Assembly: GCA_019912665.1 (NCBI GenBank)
Contig: JAIOIE010000008.1
Location: 1-64,000 of the forward strand
Length of the DNA stretch: 64,000 bases
Direction of reading: 5' to 3'
Origin: Deltaproteobacteria bacterium
GTDB lineage: Bacteria > Desulfobacterota > GWC2-55-46
The notes beneath the pieces were generated by a model. That model was not told the origin of the DNA and searched no databases. It saw nothing but the letters and a program-made list of their open reading frames with translations. Position numbers and translations under genes: made by a program. Within the stretch, counting starts at the first letter, position 1. Each line of letters starts with the position of its first letter. Below, piece by piece: positions 34,544 to 42,258 of the stretch.

Positions 34544-34792
34544 CTATTTTTCATAATAGTCCTCTTTCCTCTGGAGCCATAGCTTCCCGAGGGCCTTGGA
34601 GACGATGATGATGAGGACGCAGGAGATGAAGCCGAATACGGCGCTAAAGCCCGGTATCTCGTCCCAGTAGAAGTGCAGGTGATGCCTGGGTATCACGAAA
34701 TCCAGCCCGACAAAGATGATAACTGCCGCGTAAAAGGCCCACTTGAGGAGCCTCATGGTGTCCTTGTTCTCGTATATCCTGTCGAGCCTCAT
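34544..34792 (-). CDS. Small membrane protein linked to complex I
   Basis: 82 residues with two hydrophobic helices (about 17-35 and 47-67) joined by a loop PRHHLHFYWDEIPG, and a charged C-terminus. No family recognised. It sits between two antiporter-like genes and overlaps the upstream one by 4 nt, so it is probably a small accessory subunit of the same complex. Confidence 0.65.
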   Translation of the reverse strand: MRLDRIYENKDTMRLLKWAFYAAVIIFVGLDFVIPRHHLHFYWDEIPGFSAVFGFISCVLIIIVSKALGKLWLQRKEDYYEK

Positions 34793-36255
34793 TGCAGCAC
34801 CCTCTCAGCGAGCGACAGGAGGAAGTCGGGGTAGACGCCTATCGCAACGGTTATGACGGCGGTCACAAGGAGCGGGACCAGCACGAATTTCGGGGCCTCC
34901 TTCACGCCTTCCAGATGGACGTTCCCCTCAGGGCTCTCGAAATAGGCCTTGAAGACGATCGGCAGGAAGTATGCCGCGTTAAGCACCGTGCTCGCGAGAA
35001 GTACGATGAGCGGGACGGTGTCCATGGCTTCCATTGCGCCTATGCCCATGTACCATTTGCTCGTGAACCCGGCCATGGCCGGGACGCCTATCATGCTCAG
35101 GGCCCCTATCGTGAAGGCCGCCATGGTAAGCGGCATCTTGTACCCTATGCCGCTCAGGTTGCTTATCTTTTTTATGTGCGAAGCAACGAAAATCGATCCC
35201 GCGCAGAAGAAGAGCGTTATTTTCGAGAAGGCATGGTTCCCGATATGGAGTATCCCGCCCGATATGCCGTGTGGCGTAAGGAGCGCAACGCCGAGTATGA
35301 CGTATGAGAGCTGGCTTACAGTCGAATAGGCGAGCCTGGCCTTCAGGTCGTCCTTGGTGAGCGCTATTACCGATGCCGCAAGTATTGTTATCGAGACGAA
35401 ATAGACCGTGGGCATCCCCAGGTTGAAGGCGGACATCACGTCTATGCCGAAGGTGTGGAGCATGACCCTCACGACAGAGAAGACCCCGACCTTGACGACC
35501 GCGACCGCGTGCAGGAGTCCGCTCACCGGCGTCGGGGCGACCATCGCGGACGGCAGCCAGTTATGGAGCGGCATTATGCCAGCCTTCGCAAACCCGAGGA
35601 GGAAGCAGACATACGTGATGGTAACGAGCGTCTGCGACATCCCGGTATTGAATATGCCGCCCTGCTGGAAATCCAGCGTGCCGGTAATCATGTACGTGAG
35701 TATGAGCGCGCCGAGGAGGAAGGTCTTCGAGGCGCCCATGAGGTACACAATGTACTTCTTGCTTCCCTCCCAGGCCTCGTCGTCCTCGTGGTGCGCGACC
35801 AGCGGATAGGTCATTATGCTCAGCACCTCGTAGAAGAGGTAGAGCGTAAAGAGGTTCGCCGAGAAGGCCACTCCGAGCGCGGAGGAGAGAGCTATGGCGA
35901 AGCAGGCGTAATAGCGGGTCTGCGCGTGCTCGTTAAGGGAGCGCATGTAGCCGATGGAGTAGGTAGTCGCGATAATCCAGAGAAATGACGCGGTAGTGGC
36001 GAAAAACAGCCCGAGCGCGTCAACCCTGAACTTGAGCTCTATTCCGGGCAGCACCGTAAACAACGTGTACTCGATTATCTTCCCGGAGAATATGTCCGGG
36101 AACATCGAGACAACGAGCGCGAACTTGACGAGCGCCGCGAGGTAGGTCCACGATTCCCTCAGGTTTGGCCTGTTCCTCGACATGATTATCAGGGCCACGA
36201 CCACTGCCGAGGCCAGAATCGCTATGAAGGGCCTTATGGATACTATCGTTTCCAT
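34789..36255 (-). CDS. MrpD/NuoM-type antiporter-like subunit
   Basis: 488 residues, about 14 helices. The conserved core is visible: LFYEVLSIMTYPLVAHHED (helix with the functional Glu), FAKAGIMPLHNWLPSAMVAP (Lys and conserved LHxWLP-type motif), HAVAVVKVGVF and HAFSKITLFFCAGS. This belongs to the Mrp-antiporter/complex I ion-channel family. It follows nuoN within the operon and precedes the other extra subunit, adding to NuoM and NuoN. Confidence 0.8.
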   Translation of the reverse strand: METIVSIRPFIAILASAVVVALIIMSRNRPNLRESWTYLAALVKFALVVSMFPDIFSGKIIEYTLFTVLPGIELKFRVDALGLFFATTASFLWIIATTYSIGYMRSLNEHAQTRYYACFAIALSSALGVAFSANLFTLYLFYEVLSIMTYPLVAHHEDDEAWEGSKKYIVYLMGASKTFLLGALILTYMITGTLDFQQGGIFNTGMSQTLVTITYVCFLLGFAKAGIMPLHNWLPSAMVAPTPVSGLLHAVAVVKVGVFSVVRVMLHTFGIDVMSAFNLGMPTVYFVSITILAASVIALTKDDLKARLAYSTVSQLSYVILGVALLTPHGISGGILHIGNHAFSKITLFFCAGSIFVASHIKKISNLSGIGYKMPLTMAAFTIGALSMIGVPAMAGFTSKWYMGIGAMEAMDTVPLIVLLASTVLNAAYFLPIVFKAYFESPEGNVHLEGVKEAPKFVLVPLLVTAVITVAIGVYPDFLLSLAERVLQ

Positions 36256-36273
36256 CTCATTCCTTTCCCTGGC

Positions 36274-37734
36274 CTACAGCGGGAACGCCGCGTAGCGGGC
36301 GAGGTTTATGAAGTAAGCCGGATATACTCCCAGTGCGACGACCGCCGCCAGGGCGATTATAAGCACGCACAGGAGGCCCCGCGAGCTTGCAAGCGCGAAT
36401 TCCTTTTCAGGCTCCCTCATGTACATGAGCATGACTATCCGTATGTAGTAGTACGCCGCGACCGCGCTCATGAGGGCGGCTATTACCGCAAGGCCTACCA
36501 TGCCCTTGTGGATAAGGGCCATGAAGACGTAGAACTTGGCCACGAACCCCGCGGTCGGCGGTATTCCCGCGAGCGAGAAGAGGAATACCAGCATCGCAAG
36601 GGCCGTGAGCCTGTTAGACTTTGCAAGCCCGGCGTAGTGCGATATCTGGTCGCCGGACTGGCTGTCCTTCCTCATCAGTATGATTATCCCGAATATCCCG
36701 AGGTTCATGAACGCGTATACGAGGAGATAGAACATGACGCTCGCCATCCCCTCCTCGCTTCCGGCCACGATGCCCAGAAGCGCGTACCCCGCGTGGCCGA
36801 CGCTCGAGAAGGCGAGCATCCGCTTTATGCTGGTCTGCATTATGGCGGTTATGTTGCCGACGACCATGCTTCCCACGGCTATCGCCGCTATGGCCATCTG
36901 CCAATTGTCGTATGCCGGGAAGAGGCCTTCGAGGAAGACCCTCATTATGACCGCGAACGCCGCGGCCTTTGGCCCTGCGGCCATGAATGCTGTTATGGGC
37001 GTGGGCGCGCCCTCGTAGGCGTCCGGCGCCCACATGTGGAACGGGAAGCCCGCCACCTTGAAGGCGAAGCCCGCAACGAGCATTATCACCGCCAGCGTGA
37101 AGAGCGGCCCGGTTACGGCTCCGGCCTCAAGCGCCGCCGATATGGCCGCGAGCTGTGTGGTCCCCGTAAGGCCGTATATGAGCGATATGCCGTAAAGGAG
37201 TATGGCCGACGAGAATGCGCCGAGGATGACGTACTTCATCGCGGCTTCGTTCGATTTCCTGCTCGTTTGCAGGAAACCGACGAGGGCGTAGACCGGAAGC
37301 GAGGCGAGCTCGAGCCCGAGATAGATGGTCAGGAGGTCGGAACCCGAGGCCATTATCATCATGCCCGAGAGGGAGAAGAGCATGAGGACGTAATACTCTC
37401 CGAGGTCTATCTCCTCGGTCTTTATGTAGCGTAACGATACAAGGACCGCGAAGACCGCGACTATGTAGAATATGAGCTTGAAAAAGGCCGAATAGCCGTC
37501 CAGCACGAACATTCCAGAGAAGGCTGAAATACCCGAGCCCGCGAGGTTCCAGGAGAACCAGGCAGCTACGGCCACCGACAGGACCGCAAGCGCAGGCACG
37601 ACCCACCTCTTCGAGCGCGGGACAACAAGGTCCACCATGAGGATAATGCAGGCCATACCGGCTATGACCATCTCCGGCAGTATGGCCAGGAAATCCCCGG
37701 GTGAAAAGAACGCGGCTACATCAGGACCGTTCAT
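36274..37734 (-). CDS. nuoN: NADH-quinone oxidoreductase subunit N
   Basis: 486 residues, about 14 helices, normal size. Channel motifs: YLGLELASLPVYALVGF (functional Glu), FAFKVAGFPFHMWAPDAYEG (Lys and the conserved FHxWxPDxYEGAP block, typical of NuoN) and LLVYAFMNLGIFG. It is a proton-conducting membrane subunit next to NuoM and NuoK. The start overlaps the nuoM stop by 4 nt. Confidence 0.95.
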   Translation of the reverse strand: MNGPDVAAFFSPGDFLAILPEMVIAGMACIILMVDLVVPRSKRWVVPALAVLSVAVAAWFSWNLAGSGISAFSGMFVLDGYSAFFKLIFYIVAVFAVLVSLRYIKTEEIDLGEYYVLMLFSLSGMMIMASGSDLLTIYLGLELASLPVYALVGFLQTSRKSNEAAMKYVILGAFSSAILLYGISLIYGLTGTTQLAAISAALEAGAVTGPLFTLAVIMLVAGFAFKVAGFPFHMWAPDAYEGAPTPITAFMAAGPKAAAFAVIMRVFLEGLFPAYDNWQMAIAAIAVGSMVVGNITAIMQTSIKRMLAFSSVGHAGYALLGIVAGSEEGMASVMFYLLVYAFMNLGIFGIIILMRKDSQSGDQISHYAGLAKSNRLTALAMLVFLFSLAGIPPTAGFVAKFYVFMALIHKGMVGLAVIAALMSAVAAYYYIRIVMLMYMREPEKEFALASSRGLLCVLIIALAAVVALGVYPAYFINLARYAAFPL

Positions 37735-39251
37735 AATCCAAAACCCTCAAATTTGCTGGCATTGGCCTGGTTTATCAGGTTGCCTACCGATTCGTGCATG
37801 TATCCGAGGAAATCCTCGGGATGGAAGCCCACCCAGAAAACGAAGACGACGAGGGCGAGAAGGGCTATTGCCTCCCTGAAATCCACATCCCATACCTTGT
37901 GCCCGTGCGAGTCGCCGTGGCCGTGTCCGTGGCCGCCGTGCCCGTGGCTGTCAGCGCCGAAGGCCATGCTCTTATACATGTAGAGCATGTAGGCTGCGCC
38001 GCCCACGATGCCTATAAGTAGCAGGATGAGATACGGCTTGTAGACCTCGTAGGCGCCGAAGGCGATAAGTATCTCGCCTATGAAGCCGTTCGTCCCCGGG
38101 AAGCCGAGCGAAGCGAGCGTGAATATGAAGAGGAACGTAGCGTAGACGGGCACGCGGGAAGCCGCCCAGCCGTAGTCGCCTATTTGCCTCGTGTGCGTCC
38201 TTTCGTAGATAAGACCTATGCAGAGGAATAGCGCGCTCGTGGTTATGCCGTGGTTGAACATCTGGAGTATCGCGCCCTCTATGCCGTTCTTGTTGAAAAG
38301 GAATATGCCCATGGTGATGAAGCCCATGTGGCTTATGCTCGAGTACGCGATGAGCTTCTTAAGGTCTTTCTGCGCAAGGGCCAGGAACGCCCCGTAGATT
38401 ATGGCGACAATCGAGATTATGACTATAGGGGTAGCGAAGAACCTCGACGCGTCCGGAAACATCGTGAGGCAGAATCTAAGGAATCCGTAGGTGCCCATCT
38501 TGAGAAGCACTCCGGCTAGGATGATACTGCCTGCCGTCGGAGCCTCGACGTGCGCGTCCGGGAGCCATGTATGGAACGGGAACATCGGCACCTTCACCGC
38601 AAAGGCCACGAAGAACGCCATGAAGACCCATATCTGGAACGCGAAGCTGTACTTGTGCTCCATGAGGACCAGCATGTCGAAGGTCTTCCCGGCCGCGAAG
38701 TAGAGAGCTATCATGCCCACGAGCATGAGGATGCTCCCGGCTAGCGTGTAGAGGAAGAACTTTATAGCCGAGTAGACGCGGTTCGGCCCGCCCCAGACCC
38801 CTATTATGAGGTACATGGGTATGAGCATAGCCTCCCAGAAGAGGTAGAAGAGGAACATGTCGAGGGCCGAAAAGACCCCCAGCATGGCCGCCTGCATTAT
38901 AAGGAGCGCTATCATGAACTCCTTGACCTTCTTCTCGATCGCCTTCCAGGACGCGAGCACGCATATTATGCCGAGGAACGCCGTTAGGAATACGAAAAGG
39001 ACGCTTATGCCGTCAACGCCCAGGTAGTATGATATGTTCCAGGCCGGTATCCACTCGTGCCTTTCAACGAATTGCATGCTGTGGGTGGAGACGTCGAATG
39101 CGTTCATGAGCGGGATGGCCAGGGCGAAATCCGCGGCCAGCGTTACGAGCGCCACCCACCGTATCGCGCGCGCATCCTTAATGAACAGGATTACGAGCGC
39201 CCCGAGGACCGGCAGGAATACGATTGAGCTCAAGAGGTGTCCGGACATCAT
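37731..39251 (-). CDS. nuoM: NADH-quinone oxidoreductase subunit M, His-rich loop
   Basis: 506 residues with NuoM signatures: LFYLFWEAMLIPMYLIIGVW, FAVKVPMFPFHTWLPDAHVE (FHxWLPDAHxxAP) and GGILLKMG-type sequence. A loop around residues 435-453 is GADSHGHGGHGHGHGDSHGH, seven histidines in a short hydrophilic stretch, unusual for this subunit and possibly metal-binding. It starts immediately after nuoK where nuoL is normally expected. Confidence 0.95.
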   Translation of the reverse strand: MMSGHLLSSIVFLPVLGALVILFIKDARAIRWVALVTLAADFALAIPLMNAFDVSTHSMQFVERHEWIPAWNISYYLGVDGISVLFVFLTAFLGIICVLASWKAIEKKVKEFMIALLIMQAAMLGVFSALDMFLFYLFWEAMLIPMYLIIGVWGGPNRVYSAIKFFLYTLAGSILMLVGMIALYFAAGKTFDMLVLMEHKYSFAFQIWVFMAFFVAFAVKVPMFPFHTWLPDAHVEAPTAGSIILAGVLLKMGTYGFLRFCLTMFPDASRFFATPIVIISIVAIIYGAFLALAQKDLKKLIAYSSISHMGFITMGIFLFNKNGIEGAILQMFNHGITTSALFLCIGLIYERTHTRQIGDYGWAASRVPVYATFLFIFTLASLGFPGTNGFIGEILIAFGAYEVYKPYLILLLIGIVGGAAYMLYMYKSMAFGADSHGHGGHGHGHGDSHGHKVWDVDFREAIALLALVVFVFWVGFHPEDFLGYMHESVGNLINQANASKFEGFGL

Positions 39252-39559
39252 TACCCTTTCAGAGCGTCGATCTCGTCGACGTTGAACGTTTTGTTGCTCC
39301 TTACGAGCGCTATGAGTATGCCGAGCGCCACCGCCACCTCGGCCGCGGCCACGGTGATGGTGAAGATGGTGAATATCTGCCCGGTCATGTCGCCGAGCAG
39401 GTACGAGAACGCCATGAAGTTGATGTTCACGGAATTGAGCATGAGCTCAATGGACATGAGGATCACGATGACGTTCCGCCTCGTGAGGACCCCGGCCGCC
39501 CCTATCATGAAAAGGACGGCTGAAAGCGCTATGTACCAGGTAACCGGGACCATTGTCAC
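39251..39559 (-). CDS. nuoK: NADH-quinone oxidoreductase subunit K
   Basis: 102 residues and three helices. The conserved acidic residues in membrane helices are visible ([15 protein letters not shown] and [15 protein letters not shown]). NuoK forms part of the proton path at the junction of the membrane arm. It overlaps nuoJ by 4 nt and nuoM by 1 nt. Confidence 0.96.
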   Translation of the reverse strand: MTMVPVTWYIALSAVLFMIGAAGVLTRRNVIVILMSIELMLNSVNINFMAFSYLLGDMTGQIFTIFTITVAAAEVAVALGILIALVRSNKTFNVDEIDALKG

Positions 39560-40047
39560 CGACGCTCCTTTGCTATGACTATCGCCGCAACCAGCGCGGC
39601 CAGGAGGATCACCGAAACGACTTCAAACGGGAAGAGGTACTTAGTAAATAGCATCCTTCCGATCGACTCGACCGTCGGCTCCCACGCCACGGCCGGGCTG
39701 ATCCCCATCGGGGTAAGGAAGACGAAGGCCAGCATCTGCGCCGCGAGCACCAGAATGACCCCTACGACGAACCTCTTCTTCACGGGCGGGAAGGCCTGAA
39801 GGACCGCCTTCCTCATGTCGAGTATGAGGACGACGAAGAGGAAAAGCACCATGACCGCGCCCACGTATATGAATATCTGCACCGCCGCCAGGAAGGGCGA
39901 CCTCAAGAGCACGAAGAGCGCCGCGACCTGTATAAGGCACATTATGAGCGCAAGGGCGCTGTGCACCGGGTTTCTGACTGTCACCACCGCCAGGCCCGAA
40001 GCAACCGCGACCGCCGCGAACATCAAAAAAAATAGCTTTTCCATCAA
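39556..40047 (-). CDS. nuoJ: NADH-quinone oxidoreductase subunit J
   Basis: 163 residues with five hydrophobic helices. The segment [19 protein letters not shown], holding the conserved Tyr-Gly pi-bulge region of helix 3, identifies it. It lies between nuoI and nuoK as in standard operons. The C-terminal end overlaps the nuoK start. Confidence 0.94.
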   Translation of the reverse strand: MMEKLFFLMFAAVAVASGLAVVTVRNPVHSALALIMCLIQVAALFVLLRSPFLAAVQIFIYVGAVMVLFLFVVLILDMRKAVLQAFPPVKKRFVVGVILVLAAQMLAFVFLTPMGISPAVAWEPTVESIGRMLFTKYLFPFEVVSVILLAALVAAIVIAKERR

Positions 40048-40107
40048 CCTTCCCTGTTGTTTTCCATCGGCGGCTGGCCGGCTCGACCCTGCCGCGTTAT
40101 TCGCCCT

Positions 40108-40680
40108 TTAGAGGTTTCTCTTCTTCTGCATCCGGAGGTCCGGCACGACCCTTATGCCCTCCGGCGTCCTCTCGAACTTCGACCTTACGATAAAGCCGCC
40201 CTGGATGCTCTCGGGTATGGACTGGGGCTTCAAGAGCTCGTCCTTTTCCCTGGTCGTGCACGAGAGGTCCAGGCAGGCGAGCTCGTAGTCACGCCCGAGC
40301 CTTACCGCCCTCGTGGGACAGGCGTCCTCGCAGTAGCCGCAGAACATGCACCTGGCGAGCTCCACTTTCCAGACCTTTGCCACCCTGTCCGCAATGCCCC
40401 TGCCCGTATTGTCCTCCATAGGGATGACGGTTATGCATTTGGTCGGGCAGACCTTTGCGCAAAGCTCGCATGCTACGCAGAGCTCGCGGCCGTTCTCGTC
40501 CTTATTAAGGGTGTGCTGGCCGCGGAACCTCCTGTCCGGGACCCACTTCTCCTCATCCGGGTACTTGAGCGTAATGCTCCTCGAAACGTTGTACTTGAGC
40601 GTTATCGAGAGCCCCTTCACGAAATCGACGAAGAGGGCTTTTTTTATGAATTCTGCTATCCTGCTCGGCCCTTTGCTCAT
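40108..40680 (-). CDS. nuoI: NADH-quinone oxidoreductase subunit I (two 4Fe-4S clusters)
   Basis: 190 residues. Two ferredoxin-type motifs, CVACELCAKVCPTKC and CMFCGYCEDACPTRA, bind clusters N6a and N6b that relay electrons to N2. The N-terminus (SITLKYNVSRSITLKYPDEE) resembles the amphipathic membrane-contact region. It overlaps nuoH by 4 nt. Confidence 0.96.
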   Translation of the reverse strand: MSKGPSRIAEFIKKALFVDFVKGLSITLKYNVSRSITLKYPDEEKWVPDRRFRGQHTLNKDENGRELCVACELCAKVCPTKCITVIPMEDNTGRGIADRVAKVWKVELARCMFCGYCEDACPTRAVRLGRDYELACLDLSCTTREKDELLKPQSIPESIQGGFIVRSKFERTPEGIRVVPDLRMQKKRNL

Positions 40681-41711
40681 ATCTTCATAAGTCCTGTCAC
40701 AAGGATGTTTACGAGGGACAGCGGTATCAGCACCTTCCAGCCTATGGTCATGAGCTGGTCATACCTGTAGCGCGGGAGCGTGAACCTGAGCCACATGAAA
40801 AAGTATATGAAGAGGATGACTTTGCCCAGGAACCAGAATATCGACGGCACAAGGTGGAATATCGAGATGTCCAGGGGCGGGTTCCAGCCCCCGAAGAACA
40901 TGATGACCGTCAGCACCGATACCGTGACCATGGCGATGTACTCGGCGAGCATGAAAAACGAAAACCTCATGCCGCTGTACTCGGTATGGAACCCTGAGGC
41001 CAGCGTGCCCTCGTCCTCCGGGAGGTCGAAGGGTATGCGGTTTATTTCGGCCAGGGCCGCGATTATGAATATCACGAACCACACCGGCCCGACCGGCAGG
41101 TAGAATATGTTCCAGTCGAGGAAGCTCCCGGATTGGCTCCTGACCATGTCGAGGAGGTTAAGCGAATTCGTGAGCATCACAACGCCTATGGCCGCGAAGC
41201 TCATGGATATCTCGTAGCTTATCATCTGGGCGGACGAACGAAGGCCTCCGAGGAGCGAGTATTTCGAGTTCGAGGCCCAGCCGCCGAGTATCATGCCGTA
41301 TATGCCGAGGCCGCCTATCGCGAGAATGTAAAGTATCCCGACGTTCATGTCGGAGAGGTAGAGCGTTATCTCCTTCCCTACGAACGGGATGGCGAACTTC
41401 TCGCCGAACGGTATGGCGACGAAGACGAGGAACGCCGGTATCATGGACAGTATCGGAGCGAGCTTGAAAAGGAACTTATCGGCCCTGTCCGGGACTATGT
41501 CCTCCTTTATGAGGAGCTTCACCATATCGGCGAACGGCTGGAGCACTCCGTGCGGGCCCACCCTCCAGGGACCGAGCCGCACCTGTATGTGCCCAGCGAC
41601 CTTCCTCTCGATCCAGGTAAGGGGCAACGGGAGGCTGAAAAGGATCCCGCTTATTACCGAGACCTTCACAACGATTATAAGAATTTCAAGCAATGTCGCT
41701 AAATCCGGCAT
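40677..41711 (-). CDS. nuoH: NADH-quinone oxidoreductase subunit H
   Basis: 344 residues, eight to nine helices. NuoH forms part of the quinone chamber. Hallmarks: PLTWIERKVAGHIQVRLGP, GPHGVLQPFADMVKLLIKED and RIPFDLPEDEGTLASGFHTE. It follows the cyclic-nucleotide-binding gene by 25 nt. Confidence 0.96.
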   Translation of the reverse strand: MPDLATLLEILIIVVKVSVISGILFSLPLPLTWIERKVAGHIQVRLGPWRVGPHGVLQPFADMVKLLIKEDIVPDRADKFLFKLAPILSMIPAFLVFVAIPFGEKFAIPFVGKEITLYLSDMNVGILYILAIGGLGIYGMILGGWASNSKYSLLGGLRSSAQMISYEISMSFAAIGVVMLTNSLNLLDMVRSQSGSFLDWNIFYLPVGPVWFVIFIIAALAEINRIPFDLPEDEGTLASGFHTEYSGMRFSFFMLAEYIAMVTVSVLTVIMFFGGWNPPLDISIFHLVPSIFWFLGKVILFIYFFMWLRFTLPRYRYDQLMTIGWKVLIPLSLVNILVTGLMKI

Positions 41712-41736
41712 TTTTCCGTCCAGGGCCCTTTAGGGG

Positions 41737-42210
41737 CTAACCCCTTTTCCTGCCCCACATGTAATTTATCATCTCGATGTACCTCGAGTTCATGCCGCGC
41801 ACTATCGAGTGTATGGTGAAAACGATGTTCCTCAAAAGCTTGTATATTACCCTCGGGTTCCCGTCGACGAGGGTCTCGAAGTCGTTCTTGTCGATGTAAT
41901 ACGTCTCGAGGTCCGAGACAGCGACGATGGTAGCCGACCTGGGCCTGCCGTCCAGGAAGCTCATCTCTCCAAAGATGTCCCCGTCCTTCATGATGGTCAG
42001 GGTGAAAAGCTCGCCGTCCGGGGCCGTCTTGCAGGCCTTGACCTCGCCTTTTCTTATGATGTAGAGCGACTGGCCGTCCTCTGACTCCCTGAAGATGGTC
42101 TCCCCTGTCTTAAAGCTCTTCTTCTTTACTATCGGGGATATCGCTGCCACCTCCGGGTCCGTAAGGTCGGCGAAAAACTGCACCTCTCTCAGCAACTTCG
42201 GGTCGATCAT
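41737..42210 (-). CDS. Cyclic-nucleotide-binding domain protein inside the nuo operon
   Basis: 157 residues, almost all one Crp-type cyclic-nucleotide-binding domain: FADLTDPEVAAISPIVKKKS, IFRESEDGQSLYIIRKGEVK, DIFGEMSFLDGRPRSATIVA (phosphate-binding cassette with the usual Gly-Glu and Arg). A C-terminal helical tail follows, with no helix-turn-helix and no catalytic domain. It lies between nuoG and nuoH in the same direction. It may regulate complex I allosterically or assist assembly; both are inference. Confidence 0.88.
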   Translation of the reverse strand: MIDPKLLREVQFFADLTDPEVAAISPIVKKKSFKTGETIFRESEDGQSLYIIRKGEVKACKTAPDGELFTLTIMKDGDIFGEMSFLDGRPRSATIVAVSDLETYYIDKNDFETLVDGNPRVIYKLLRNIVFTIHSIVRGMNSRYIEMINYMWGRKRG

Positions 42211-42258
42211 CTCCTACCTCCTTCCGAGAGGCTCTTTCCTGGCCGTGGCCTCATGGCG

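Noticed and set aside
36508-37434. 308-codon plus-strand frame over nuoN
   Set aside because: Antisense shadow of a membrane protein gene; composition is dominated by Arg, Glu, Tyr and His with no domain.
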